Source: Marchantia polymorpha subsp. ruderalis
Taxonomy: Eukaryota; Streptophyta; Marchantiopsida; Marchantiales; Marchantiaceae
Direction of reading: 5' to 3'
Assembly: GCA_037833965.1 (NCBI GenBank)
Contig: AP031351.1
Span: 3,174,501-3,238,500, forward strand
Length of the DNA stretch: 64,000 nt
Position numbers and translations under genes: made by a program. A model generated the notes under the pieces. It ran no database searches, was not told the origin of the DNA, and was given only the letters and a program-made list of their open reading frames with translations. Shown here piece after piece: positions 36,669-48,928 of the stretch (positions are counted from its first letter, which is position 1; each line of letters opens with the position of its first letter).

Positions 36669-37916
36669 ATGAATTATTTGTAGTAGACATGTAGCTCTCA
36701 CAATATTTCAGTACTTCATGAGAACTGATGCTTGTTGAATTAGGCGTCTCTGCTGCATGATTGTCTTGGAAGTTGTGAATTTTAATGTGCCGATTCGGTT
36801 GGTTGCTTGAAGAATATATTCCCTATTTTGTAGACGCAAATGTTTCTATCTTCGCAACTTATGTGGTGTCAATCTGCCAGCTTCTACAAAGGCATAGTAT
36901 GGATGCTTATCGCTTGAGTCAATTATCCAAGAGCAATGGAGAGTAACCTGTAATAGATTGAAGATTCTAATGGGTAAAATGTTGTTTTAACATCCTAACT
37001 TTCATACTCTCAGACGCCACATATGAAAGACTGATATAAAAGACGCCATACATAAAAGAAAAAAGTGATAGAATAACATCTATCTTCCGAGTTCTTAGTG
37101 TCTCAAACAGATAGATCCAATTAAGTGCCAATACCTTGGGACAATGGGGTAGACACTAGGTTGATATTATTCAGTCATGGATATATTGCGGAGAACTTGA
37201 TGAGAGCACAAGAAGGTAGGCAAAAAAGCACCATTTGGCCCCAGCGGTCATAAACAAAACTTCTTAACTTTGCCCATAGAAAAAGAATTTCACAGATGTT
37301 AATCTGTGACACGAGCTTTCTTCGTCTTATGAAGAACGTATGGTGGTGTAAAATTTTCGGCGTACTATGTTTTCACCTTAAATACGTTCTTGAGTATTTT
37401 TAAATATATAACCTCGAGTTGCAAACATACAGCATGCTTTGGATGATAAAGGAGATGAGACATTTATATACATAGTGTAATCAATCAGTAATGATCATGC
37501 AGTCAGTAAGATAGGGTGAGGCGATCAAGATGGCATGAATGATGAAGTCTAACCATTTATAACTTGATAAATGGTTAGACTTCTACCACATGAGGTGCAT
37601 ATGACAAATCCACCTTATTGGAGCAAATTGTAACTAGTGTGGATATGTACTAGCAGTATTAGATTTTGAAACTGGTTAGTCAACTTGCGAAAACAATATA
37701 ACAATCATCTTCTTGAAAGATCGACAAGACACTTGTAAAGCCTTTACGTCCTCACAATTGTTATGACCATCACCTTTCATGTTTAAGTTGTGGAGAGATA
37801 GCGTAACTCTACATGTTTCTGCAGGTGACTTTTGAGCATTTGTACCTTTTTAATACCAATAATATTTTCGATCACAGATCTAAAACATAGTTTACCAGAT
37901 CTGCAAACCTCTTCTA
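36669..37916. other. Spacer between TTLL12 and pogo element
   Basis: AT-rich sequence without a recognisable gene. It contains the perfect hairpin at 37544-37583 and ends at the TA target site (37915-37916) of the pogo element. Confidence 0.5.
37544..37583. repeat. Perfect 16-bp hairpin
   Basis: GAAGTCTAACCATTTA at 37544-37559 is exactly repeated in reverse complement at 37568-37583 around the 8-nt loop TAACTTGA. It lies 330 bp outside the left end of the pogo element and does not match the element's termini. Confidence 0.9.
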
Positions 37917-37939
37917 CACGCTAAACTTGATAATATCAC
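37917..37939 (+). repeat. Left terminal inverted repeat of pogo element
   Basis: A 23-bp terminus beginning CACGCTAAAC and ending TATCAC, directly inside a TA dinucleotide. It pairs with 41193-41215. Confidence 0.8.
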
Positions 37940-38431
37940 AACCTCCGTTTCACCATAAAGTGCGATATAAACAAGGTGTGACATTTTTGATAATGTCACA
38001 TTTTGAAGATTTGTGCATAATGTGTTATTATAAAAAAATAGGTAAAAGATCAAAATAATATTACGATGTAAACAAAAAAATAACAAGTAGAAGTTTTCAA
38101 GGGATTTGAATGTAAAATGTAATTCAATGACAACAAGATCCGATAGAGACCTCTCACTAGAATCAAAGAAGTTTCTAATGTTACATTGTTTTAGTGATGT
38201 TAATTGTCCAATATCAATTCTAATGAGTTTGTCATGGATTTTTTCCATTCCTCACAACTCTTGAGTGTTGAAAATCCTTGGCTAGCCATAAAATTCAAAA
38301 GATCCTTAGCATATATCATGTGACTTGCTTAGCTTCACTACTTTATACTCATCATCATTGCTATCAACAATCATTGGGTCTTCTTTCATGGAATCATGTA
38401 TCTCTTTGCCATCTTGCACTAATTGCACAAG

Positions 38432-39820
38432 CTACTCAGTAGAATATTCCACCTCAAAATCATCTTCAAATTCCATGTTTATGTACTCCAAAACACTACT
38501 AAGCTTTTCTATAGGCTTGACTTCAACATCCAAACCCAAATTCAATCTAACGATGAGATTGCCCAATTCCAAAGCTGCTTCCTCTATTTTGAACTTCATA
38601 CGTTCATCAGAATTGTTGATATCTGCATTCCACTTTGCACGCAATATGTCCGACTTTCTCCAATAATTTCTGATGGTTTGATCATTTATTCATGCCATGC
38701 CACCAAACACCATAACATTGCTTGAAAGAGATCAACATTCAGTTTTCCCAAATCTTCATCTGAGTTATCAATTTGTTGCGTAGTCCAGACAACAAGTTTG
38801 CGCTTATAGCACATTTTGAATGTTGCAATCACTCCTTGATCCAAAGGCTTAACAATTGAAGTCACATTTGGAACAAGATAGTGATATGGAAGAGTTAAAA
38901 AAGCATTAAATCCATCTATAACTTTCTTGACCTCATCATGAATATCATGTCTTGCATTATCCATAATAATGCAAATCTTTCTATCTTGCAATGCCAATCT
39001 TCGGTTCTCATTCTTCACCCAATGTGTAAAAACATCATCATTCATCAAGTCTGAATTGTTAGAATAATAATGTACTATACCATTTGGATCAAACTTCCGA
39101 GGAAAGCATATGGGACGCGTTGATTTGTGAATGAAAACAAGCTTCAATCGCTCCTTCCCTCAAATGTTACTACAAAGCCTCAATGTCACACTATACTTCT
39201 TCTTCTTATTACTTTTGCCTTCCCAATATTCAAAGTCTTGCTAGAGAGGTCATGTAATACAAACCTGTCTCATCAAAATTGAAGATGTCTTTTGTATCAT
39301 ATTTCTTCAATATGAATGGGATCTTTGCCATGGCCAATGTAACTCCAATCTCATATGCATTTCCACTTTCACCATGCAAATAATAACACTTAACACTATG
39401 TCGATTTTTGAAATTTTGCAACCAGCCATGAGAAAGCTTGAACTCAGTGTCGCATATGCCAAATGAGTACCTCAAGTTCATAGCCTTGAGCATAATGACG
39501 TCATCAGTTACAACTTCCCTTTGTGGCCTAACTTGTCCAGATCATTAAACCAAAGTTTTTTCAAGCTGAGGTCATTTTCCAACTTGAGCAAGTCGAACAT
39601 TGACTTCACGCACAAATGTATCCACACTCAGTCACTTCTCTTTTTCACGAAGAATCTTGGAAATAGTGGTCCAATCCACAAGCCTGAATTTATGTTGGTC
39701 CACCATATACTCTACGAGGTCTTCATGTTTCAAACTAGGATGAGTTTTGTAGACTTCACAAATTTTCTTCTTATCAGAGGTTGATAAATCTATCCTTTTG
39801 CGCGCGGATTTACTTGCCAT
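38432..39820 (-). pseudogene. Pogo/Tigger transposase, inactivated
   Basis: Starts at ATG 39820 with MASKSARKRIDLSTSDKKK and a psq/CENP-B-type helix-turn-helix (HEDLVEYMVDQ...WTTISKILREKEK, to 39632). After an in-frame stop, the second CENP-B-like DNA-binding helix set (HGWLQNFKNRHSVK, about 39430-39390) and the first catalytic Asp (IFNFDETGLYY, about 39265) follow. A frame change with further stops (39147-39240) precedes the block with the second and third acidic residues (CIIMDNARHD about 38970, NVTSIVKPLDQGVIATFK about 38860-38810). A last frame change leads to an acidic C-terminus ending at 38432. The order HTH, CENP-B, DDE_1 with D-D-D chemistry is diagnostic of pogo/Tigger cut-and-paste transposases. 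At least two frameshifts and several stops make it non-functional. Confidence 0.85.
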
Positions 39821-41192
39821 TGGAAGTACCCGTATCTGCCAAACCATTCCACAAAATGAGCACTCAATTTAAGTCACTATGATAATTGAGCAAAACTAGT
39901 GCATTCGTTTGTTTCAGCAACAACTTTATCTATGTGTCATCACAAATTCAACCAAAACAAGTATTGCAACCAAAACATGTAACGCACCGTACATGCTGAG
40001 GTTTGATCGCTGGTTGTTTAGGCTAAGGCAAGTGGATGACTGCAAGAATTTTGATATCCTTGCTGATTGGCCTACCGAAATTGAGAACTCAGAACTGAGG
40101 CCAATCTCCTACAAATGCACCAACATGCCGATGCTCAAAAGACCACGAAAGCGATCTCCACACAACACATCGACTCAACCCCTCCCTGAAATTTTGAAAC
40201 ATGAAACTTTAAACTGAAATCACCAAGCACATTAAGAAAATATGAACCAAAATCACACAACACTCCTACTCATACATAAGCACACTCAACCCCATAACCA
40301 TATTCCAAACAACCATCTTCAAAAAAGAAACCGATCTTGCACATCAAAGAAACGAGCTTGAAATCACGAACTTCAAATTGGATCAAGTCCACCAGAAGCA
40401 GCAGAAATCAAAAATCAAAATCAAAACTATCAACACCATCAATCCAGATAACATCATAGTGATGTGTTATCACCATGCTTATCATCCGAAAAAGAACTGA
40501 AATTCCTCGCACAAATGGGACACATAATAAGTTAGAGTTGAGAGTGAGCTTCAGTCCTCACGTGATGCAGTTGCGACAGTGTGTCCGCTCAGGCAGGGCA
40601 TTCAGATGCTGGAGGTGCATGTCCGCTCAAGCTGACCTTCTTGTTGCTCCGATTACAAGTGCCGAGAGTGAAGTAAGTTCAAACACTACTGCTCAAAGCA
40701 AGCGCCGTAAAAAACTCCCTCTTAATTTTGTGTAGGATCGAAGCAACAACAAGATGTATCAAACCAAGTACCTAAGCAATGACAACTTTCTACGATTGTG
40801 AAACACTACGTCTTTCTTTGAGTGCAATGTAGTGTGAGGATTCATACCTTAGATAAACGGAAAAGACACAATGTTGACCTAGCAAATGGCCACAAAACTG
40901 AAATTTTGAATCACCAACTGTTCAAGGTTGGTGCAAGGAGGTGGCTCATTAACCTCTGAATAGCATTTCATTTATCACAGGGGCGGCTCATGACCTTTTT
41001 GCTACTACAATCTGTCCATTCAACTGTCACATATAATCCTCCATACTTGATATTATCACACTTACACTACAGATTTTGGAAAAAAATAGTTACATTATTA
41101 AGGGTGATAGTGATAATAACGAGGAAGTTTTGCACTAGAAAAATTGATATCAAACTTTTAGGTGACAATATCAAGGTGTTATATTAACAATG

Positions 41193-41215
41193 GTGACATT
41201 ATCAAGGTTAGGTTG
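41193..41215 (-). repeat. Right terminal inverted repeat of pogo element
   Basis: GTGACATTATCAAGG...GGTTG, the partner of the left terminus with four mismatches, followed by TA. The mismatches show that the element has been decaying for some time. Confidence 0.8.
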
Positions 41216-41217
41216 TA

Positions 41218-43600
41218 TTACTGTTGGAATAGAAGCATTTCCTTCTAATCTATGGGATACATTTTACCTTGCTTAGAGCATATGTGGATTATTTTTGTTG
41301 TCAAGAAAACTAAATTCATTGCCCAATTGTTATGATTAACAAATGTATATATACGAAGCAAGTCATCATATTGTCAGGTTACAAGTAGTTGGACTTAATG
41401 TTTTCATTTTGTATCTTAGGTCACATCCACTTCACTATATACTTTATACTTGGTTCTAGTTAGCTTAAGTATTTTACTCATAAAGACATAGTGTAGTAGC
41501 ATCATGGACTCCAATGACTCTATTTAAGTTTCATATTGTAAAGGAAAAATAAAAAATATATTTTCTATATATTATTCACAGTTATGAGTTCCATGACATA
41601 ACCATATTTTATATTTTTCATTAATTACACCTATAATTAGTAAAAAGTTATAATTTTACAAGATTATTCTTGAAAAAAAAATTTGGCTTATAATCTTAGA
41701 ATTTTCATATATAGTGTTAAAAAATGTACGAAAAATTTTGAAACAATTAAAAAAATTAAAAAAACTCACAATTCTCTTTTGTACGCTAATATTTTTCCAA
41801 ATTCCTTTAATAAAAAAGAATTTTTATTAAAAGGTTTACATTTTATCAAAATTTAAACCTAAGAAAGAACAAAAAACTTGAGATTTCAATTATTATTAAA
41901 AAAATCTGTGAACATTTATTGTATCTGTTTAGAATTGCCATTTCCATTTGAATTGTACTTTGAGATAGTCTATCATTTTACACTATTGAATCCAAGAAGT
42001 ATAGAAATCCATAAAATCCAAAACTTATTGATCTCTTTTGTCGATGAACAACAATGTTTATTCCCAACTTATCAGACATAACTATATTTTTTATTGAGTC
42101 TGAATTTAATCAAAAAATCATAAAAAAATATCTATTCAAAACAGAGTCATAGATAAATCTTAAAACGTTTGGATTTTTTTTGTATGAGCATATGACTTAA
42201 AAGCATGTTATAATATGACATGCTTACCAAGACAAAATCATGATATGAGTTTAAAAATCCAATCGTAAAAGTGAGATTGTGCTTCAAGATGTTTGACGAG
42301 TAATTGAGAATATGCTAAAATTTCATGATTAAATGTAGTTCAAAGGTGAAAATATTCATAACATTTAAAAAGAATAAAATCTCAAACATATAAATAACAG
42401 AAACATAAAATATATCTTTGAGGTCATTTTTTATAGTAAACCAAAGGTGAACATGTATAATACAAAACAAATTTTGAAAGTTGTGGATGTCTTTGTGGTC
42501 ATTATTTGAATTATTCTTTGAGATCATATTCACTCATGATTAATGTATTTGTTTTACATCATTTAAGTTAGAAATGATGAACTCTTCTTTGGTGAGAATG
42601 GCAATACATGAATTTTGCACATTGAGCTTTGAATACTTGGATAATAGATCAGAGATGAAAAATGTTGGAAACTTCTATGAATACAATAGAATATCATCCC
42701 ATAAAAGTGAAATTGTAAGGTCTAATTAGATTTTCTAAGGTAATATTATCGGTTGCAATTGACTTGATATGAATTGGTGAAAGAAAGTGATAAAATTTTA
42801 AGAATTGTGAAGTTTAGGCAAGAGTTTATTATTCATGACTGATTCCAACTTGATTTTTTTGGTGTTTTTGACTGGCAGCAATCTACTTGAAAATGTAGTG
42901 ATGATCATAAAAGTAAAATTCAAAAAACACAAAAGAATCGAGAGTATATATTCACTCCAGTTCCAATGCTTCTATGTGAATAATACTTGATAAGTTTTAT
43001 GACATTGTATGAGTAATCCAAACACTTAAGTCTGCTGCATTCCTACTATGGAGGGCATGGGAGTGGTTAATATTAAAGATGACAAGTTACAAGAAAATTT
43101 AGATCGTGGTGACTCCATAAGTCTCTTATCAACTCCACAAGAGGTGATTCTAAGAAGTTATGTAGTTACTCCCACAAAACCAATCCACTCCAGACTTTTT
43201 GTGATGGTGAATAATTCAATGGGATAAGGATCTATGGTAATTATGACCTCATCGTATGTCTGCGAGAAGCTTGAAGCCAAGAAAAGTATACCATATGAAC
43301 ATATGTTTACAGCGGTAAAACCAGCCTTCCTAAACACTTAATGCTTCACAGTATGTGACCATTCAACCCATGATTACATTGAATAATCTATTTAGCGTAA
43401 AGCATTGTCTCTCATTGTTGATAAGCACTCTAGGAAGTGGAAGATGAAGAATGATATGATGACCATGATATACATACTCCTTATATGATGACCATGATAT
43501 ATGTTGCAAAGTGGAGCAGTTTTTGGCTACAATTACCAAACTCTTTCAGACTCTCCGAAGAGTGAAAAAGTAGTTGTAAAAAGACTTGGAAAGGTCAAAG
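41218..43600. other. AT-rich spacer
   Basis: Strongly A+T-rich with no recognisable gene. A short direct repeat (ATATGATGACCATGATATA, about 43455 and 43483) lies near its right side, where composition becomes mixed again. Confidence 0.6.
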
Positions 43601-44547
43601 TTCATCTCGAGATGAGTTCATTATGCTGAAGAAAATCTTTTCATTCCACCCAAATTCGGCGGCAGACTGTCTGCGAAACAAATGAACTCAATTCTGCGAA
43701 GATAATCAGCTCTACGCTGATTTCGAGCGTTCTCTATAGTCACTACTCCATGACGCAGAAATTATTTTTTTTCATTGCAAAAAGCTCTCCAAACGACTCG
43801 GAAGCACATATCAAAAGCACCCTATTTTGGAGGGACCTGGTCTAATATTTTTATAATTGTCCTCAATAGCACAAAAATTTGGCTCCATTAAAACAAACGA
43901 ACGGAAGAAGATTCTGGAGTAAGGACGGTACAACAGGACTGGAAACTCCCCCAACTGCAGAGTACAGTACTGGTCTCTGTCTGAAATACGTACGTGAAGT
44001 ACATACGTACATGTAGTCAGAAGCGGGAGGACTACGTACGTACCGGGGGAGGGGCTGCTTCGATCGTCGAGTTAGGGTGGGTCGCAGATGTGGGGGCCGG
44101 GGGGTAACTACGTACCGCAATAGTCCGACGGCGGCCCGCTGCGAAACCAACCAGTTTCTCCTTGCGCTTGCTGGCTTGTCTTCCCCCTCCCTCTTCCGCT
44201 TTCTCCGCAGCCGGTGTTCGGTAGCTGCCTCCCCGTCGTTCCCCTGCTGCTCTGCTCTGCCTGCCTGTTTGTCTGGCTGTCTGTGTGCGTCTGGCTGCTT
44301 GCCTGACAGGACGAAGCGAGGTTGAATCAATGCTGCGCTGCTCTGCTCTGCTCGGGTCTTGTTGTTGGTGGGTGCGTACGCATGAATGAATGAAGGAATG
44401 AATGCATGATACAGCTCCTTCCGCTGCCCTCTCCGGCGATCGCTCGATCCATCGATCGATGTCCGACCGAGCTTCTGCTCTCGCTCGCGACCAGGCGCGA
44501 CTCCTTATAGAAAGTTCGGTACGTCACGTCGGGATGGGATCATGGAA

Positions 44548-44765
44548 TACACGAGTGGATTTGGTTGATGACAGTGAGTGAGAGAGGAGATCGCAGCTGG
44601 GAATGAAATGGAATTGGCTTGCACGGGTGGGACACTGGGAACATGATCATGGAATACACGAGTGGATTTGGATGATGACAGTGAGTGAGTGAGAGGAGAG
44701 AGAGGGAGGAGATCGCAGCTGGGAATGAAAAGATATTGGCACGCACGGGTGGGACAGTGGGAGCG
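44548..44765. repeat. Direct duplication (~110 bp) in GPAT9 upstream region
   Basis: The segment starting ATCATGGAATACACGAGTGG occurs at about 44548 and again at about 44646. Both copies continue through GATGACAGTGAGTGAG, GAGATCGCAGCTGGGAATGAAA and CACGGGTGGGAC. The second copy has an extra GAGA-rich insertion. The copies are nearly identical, implying a fairly recent duplication. Confidence 0.85.
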
Positions 44766-45189
44766 TGAGAGAGGAGGAGAGGGAGGTAGGGAGGGAGGTT
44801 TAAATTAGTCTGATCTTCGAGAGCTTTAACCACGAGCCCTTGAAGCTCAGAAGTAGACAAGCTGGGGAGTTTTGCGTCGTCATCATCCTCTCTCTCTCTA
44901 CATGCGCTAAAATTTTCTGAGGGATTGAGGCCAACCCAGGCTTAATGCATCAGTACTGGCATGTGGAGATTTGAGTGTGATCTCGCTGTATACTCGTTTT
45001 GCCGAGCGTCAAATTCGTGTTCTCTTTTGCTGAACAATCCCATCAAACGATCGCTTTGCGAGATCCACATATATGGACATATCAACACAATCACATTCTC
45101 AGTTGACTTGACTTGACTCGACTGGCTTCTCCTCTGCGCTCTTCTGCGTTGTGTATCCAGGCTGAAAATACTGTGTTGCCGATTGCATC

Positions 45190-45369
45190 ATGGTTGCATC
45201 TGTTTGTCAGCTTCCATATTCCTGTTTGTCAGGCTTTGTCAGGTCCTTCAGTGGGAGGTCGCTGAGAGCGTCCAAAATTGCAGGCCTCGACCTTTCCAAA
45301 ATAGCGAAGAAAAATGTTGCGGAGAAAGTGAAGCCGATGATGAATCGACCGGAGCGGTGTCGGAAGTAA
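45190..45369 (+). CDS. Possible 59-residue upstream ORF or alternative first exon
   Basis: ATG at 45190 opens a 59-residue frame (MVASVCQLPYSCLSG..., ending in a basic KIAKKNVAEKVKPMMNRPERCRK tail and TAA). It lies in the presumed GPAT9 leader, 350 bp before the proposed GPAT9 start. No family is recognised. It could be an upstream ORF or a coding first exon (a GGTGTC donor is possible near 45355), or chance. Confidence 0.2.
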   Translation: MVASVCQLPYSCLSGFVRSFSGRSLRASKIAGLDLSKIAKKNVAEKVKPMMNRPERCRK

Positions 45370-45717
45370 CTTCTGAACTTTGGTGTTCTCTTCTCATCTG
45401 GAAGGGAATGAATCATGAAGAAAGTTCACTACATGGACGATGAAGTAATTGGCTCAGAGAGGTTAGTCGTGGAGGACCAGTAAAAATGTCTATCAAAGTG
45501 GTCTTCGAGGATGTGTGAACGGGATTGACATAGTTTCGAAGACGATTGGAACAGGGATTCAAAATTTTACTTCAGAGATGTTCTGTTGGAATGCAATCAT
45601 CTCCCATTTTGTTTGTGAGCCTCGATGGCACCACGTTTGCGCTGTTAAGCACATCTGTAAGAAATAGTTTTACTCGCTCATTATCTTTTTAACGATCTTG
45701 TGATATGCTAGAAGTGC

Positions 45718-47786
45718 ATGGGTGTTAATCTATCAAGCGTAGGCCTTCACGGATCCTTACAGCTATGTACCTTCTGCAGCCCGCAGGGACGTGATGCATC
45801 CTTGTTCAAACCATCCAAGTCAGAAATCAACTTATACCAGCGTCATGTGGAGGACATACTCTCTGACTCAGCTTATAAGCCTGACGGGGAAAAAATTTCA
45901 TTGTATCCAGCATAATTTCTGCCTTCGAGTCACTTTCAAAGTTACTTTTATCTGCTCATAGATTTAGTTGTGGGATCGACTGTCACGGATATCAAGCTGC
46001 CTGCAAAATGAATCGTCACCTCTAGTATATGTTAAGAGTAGTTGGAGAGAAATCGGTGGTTGATTGCATGCAGTAAACATCCATATTCTTGCATGTTTGA
46101 GAAGCCGATCTGCAAAGCTATCGATTTATTCTTTGACAGGCATGGTTGAGACGTAACCTCTTGGACATATCTCCCACCCTGAGTGAGGCAGCAAGCGCTA
46201 TTATCGATGTAAGTTCCTCAATGCCTAAACATGCTATCAAAGTTTAAATATTAGAGTTCCTCAGATACAGGCCTTGATTTTATACTTGAAGAGACATTCT
46301 GCTTGCTTTGTCGCCTCTAAACCTCAGCTCGGTGCTTACAAGAGCTGGCTGGGCTTCTTGATGTTAAGAATGAATATATAGTAGACAGTGATCCTTTTTT
46401 TTTTTGGTCATATGTGTGGCCCAAAGCCGTCAAGGGATCTGTCTCTCTAATGTGACTTTGGTACAACAGGATTCATTCACCAGGTGCTTCAAGTCTAATC
46501 AAACCGAACCATGGAACTGGAACATATACCTGTTTCCACTCTGGTGTCTTGGAGTCATTGTCAGATACGGTATTCTATTCCCTATCAGGTGTGCTCAGGT
46601 TACTCCGAATTCATTCATCATATGTCGTCACTATGTTCATCAAGCTTTATTCGCCTCTTTAAATCCGTGAAATAGGAAACTCAGAACCTTTAAAGACTAC
46701 AGAAAGTATAAGGTGGAATGAAAAAGAAATGTGAACTGATGGATATTATGTATACTGACCATATCTCGAGCGCTCGAGGCTTTGACAGACTTGTGCTCCT
46801 CACCCTCGGATGGATAATCTTCCTCGGACTCTTCCTCCCCGTTCATTTCGGTATCAAGAACCATGAGGAAGTACGAAAAACCATCGAAGTAAGTCCTGCT
46901 TCTTGCAAAAGTTGGTGAAATTCGCATGCCTAGACCTCGACATACGAGAAGCATCCGAAGGATGTGAAATCCCAGCTATCATTCGTTTTGACTGTAAGGA
47001 ACAGTGATTTGTGTCCATTGCAAGCACAGTGTTTTGAAAGTACGACCCGTGTATTGTTGAACTGGCTTTCCGTATTTCCAGAAGCTGCTCCTCTGCTTTT
47101 TGCGCCATTAGTTTCATAAGTTTTCAGCGTGGAAGGAAGGCAACGTCATGCTTACCAAAGCGACATTTTGCCATCGGTATCCTGGTTATGACAGCGGGGT
47201 TTAGTGGAGTTCATTTGCAGCGTGTTCGTGGCGTCATGGACTGGCGTTGTTCGGTACCACGGCCCGCGACCGAGCCGACGGGCCAAGCAGGTATGTTGTG
47301 GTGCTCCCTCTGTCCTATTCAGACCTCGGGCCATGGCCTTGAGTCCATGAAATAGAATGCTGTCATGTCCTGAACTTCTGAATGTGTACCTGGTTCATGT
47401 CTGAAAAACAGAAATTGCATCTCTGTAACTCATAAGTCTGAACCTTGTGACACGTCTGAGCGTGCAGATCTTTGTAGCAAATCATACGTCCATGATTGAC
47501 TTCATCATCTTGGAGCAAATGACGGCGTTTGCTGTCATCATGCAGAAGCATCCCGGATGGGTTGGTAAGCCTCTCGAACAACGTTCATGCTTGATTGCTC
47601 TTCCTCTTATGCGAATGTGCTTGAAACGATGCAGAAGGGGATGCAAAGTTGATGTTGTGTATCCCATGGCCGCAGGTCTTCTGCAGACTACTGTTTTGGA
47701 AAGCCTGGGCTGCATATGGTTCGACCGCACCGAGTCCAAGGACAGATCGATTGTTGCGCAGAAGTAAGTCTTGGAATCATGGGACT

Positions 47787-47820
<34 letters not shown>

Positions 47821-48928
47821 ACGGTCGTGAAGGTTTCTTCTTCATCGGTCTGCCAGATCTCTAGCTGTGTCCTCAATCTCTTCGCTCCTCCTCCATCCTG
47901 GCTGTGGTCGGTGCAGGCTCAAGCGGCATGTAGAATGCGAGGACAGCAACCCTTTGCTGATATTTCCAGAAGGAACGTGCGTCAACAACGAGTACACAGT
48001 GATGTTCAAAAAGGTAACCATAGCTCGAGTACACAACAACAGATTTCATGCAAATTTCATGTGCTCGGATCTCACGCCAATCATGTGTCCAACTCCTTGC
48101 TGTTCAGTCGGCTCCCTGTCCGAGTTTCTAACACTTGCCTGTCACATCGTATGATCTTCCTGGTGCTGCTGCAGGGCGCTTTTGAACTGGACTGCACTGT
48201 GTGTCCGATCGCCATAAAGTACAACAAAATATTTGTCGATGCGTTTTGGAACAGCAAGAAGTAAGAAGTTGTGTCCTCATTACGTACCTTGTATGATGAA
48301 TGAATGATTGCATCAGCCAGTGTGAAAAGGAGTGCTTCTCACATTGCAGCTGGAAAACGTTTGAAATGAATGGATATGTAGATTGTAATCGATTCGCTGC
48401 ATCGAATCGAAGCTGACGGGCATCTGTCTTGCAGGCAATCCTTCACGATGCACCTGATAGGGCTCATGACCTCGTGGGCTGTAGTGTGTGACGTATGGTA
48501 CCTCGAACCGCAGACCCTGAAACTTGGAGAGACCCCAATAGAGTTCGCCGAAAGGTAAGCGAGTGGATGAGGGTCATCAGCTTGTTGTAACACTTGTGAG
48601 AATTATAAAGCACTGGCTTCTTCGTGTCGAATTGGGTTCTGAGACCCGGAACCTGCAGGGTACGTGAGATGATAGCAAACAGAGCTGGAATCAAAAAGGT
48701 TCCCTGGGATGGCTACTTAAAATATTATCGGCCCAGTATCAAGCTCACGGAGAAGAAGTAAGTGATATTATACTAGCTATTTGCAATTTTGATCCCTAAT
48801 CTTTCTGCACGCTCGATGCAGAGAAATGGTGCAGTTACTGTCTATCTGATCCAACCGATGCTCGCAGGCAGCAGAAATTCGCAGATGCGCTAGTCAGTCG
48901 ACTCGGAGATTCCGTGGACTGGAGGTAG
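45718..48928 (+). CDS. GPAT9: Glycerol-3-phosphate acyltransferase 9 (ER, GPAT9)
   Basis: Twelve exons in phase give 401 residues: 45718-45902, 46151-46208, 46470-46588, 46789-46888, 47195-47290, 47468-47564, 47676-47763, 47917-48013, 48175-48260, 48435-48554, 48659-48757, 48868-48928. The protein closely follows Arabidopsis GPAT9 (376 residues): LLDISPTLSEAA, DSFTRCFKSN, then hydrophobic segments WNIYLFPLWCLGVIVRY and LTLGWIIFLGLFLPV (about 100-142). Acyltransferase block NHTSMID (H-x4-D, about 191-197), LESLGCIWFDR, FPEGTCVNN (about 265), FELDCTVCPIAIKY and KKVPWDGYLKY follow. It acylates glycerol-3-phosphate at sn-1 in the ER, the first step to membrane lipids and triacylglycerol. The start is uncertain: the ATG at 45718 keeps the frame but gives about 25 extra N-terminal residues. 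The second exon needs the GAG acceptor at 46150 to restore KISLRNLLD. Confidence 0.93.
47788..47820. repeat. CTGT microsatellite in GPAT9 intron 7
   Basis: Eight tandem CTGT units about 25 bp after the exon 7 donor. Length variation could affect splicing of a short (153-bp) intron, but no effect is visible from sequence. Confidence 0.9.

Larger units (their letters stand above)
37917..41215 (-). mobile_element. Decayed pogo/Tigger (Tc1-mariner superfamily) transposon
   Basis: A 3.3-kb element with 23-bp terminal inverted repeats: CACGCTAAACTTGATAATATCAC at 37917-37939 against the reverse complement of 41193-41215 (19 of 23 positions agree). It is flanked on both sides by TA (37915-37916 and 41216-41217), the target duplication typical of Tc1/mariner. 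Subterminal copies of the GTGACATTATCAA motif occur near both ends (for example 37978-37999 as a palindrome, 41161-41175 and about 41046-41060) and are likely transposase-binding sites. The interior encodes a pogo-type transposase on the minus strand that is broken by stops and frameshifts. About 1.3 kb to the right of the transposase start is non-coding. The element is now immobile unless supplied in trans. Confidence 0.85.
43860..45717 (+). promoter_or_regulatory. CpG-rich promoter/leader region of GPAT9
   Basis: A CpG-dense block (about 44000-44530) with several TACGTAC palindromes (about 43988-44045 and 44110) and a GAATGAAT microsatellite (about 44382-44404) precedes GPAT9. A diverged direct duplication of about 110 bp follows at 44548-44765. 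The sequence from about 44870 to 45717 likely holds 5' UTR exons. Long open frames here are low complexity and not counted as genes. Confidence 0.45.

Noticed and set aside
47788-47820. Regular short repeats suggestive of a CRISPR-like array
   Set aside because: It is a simple CTGT microsatellite within an intron, without spacers.
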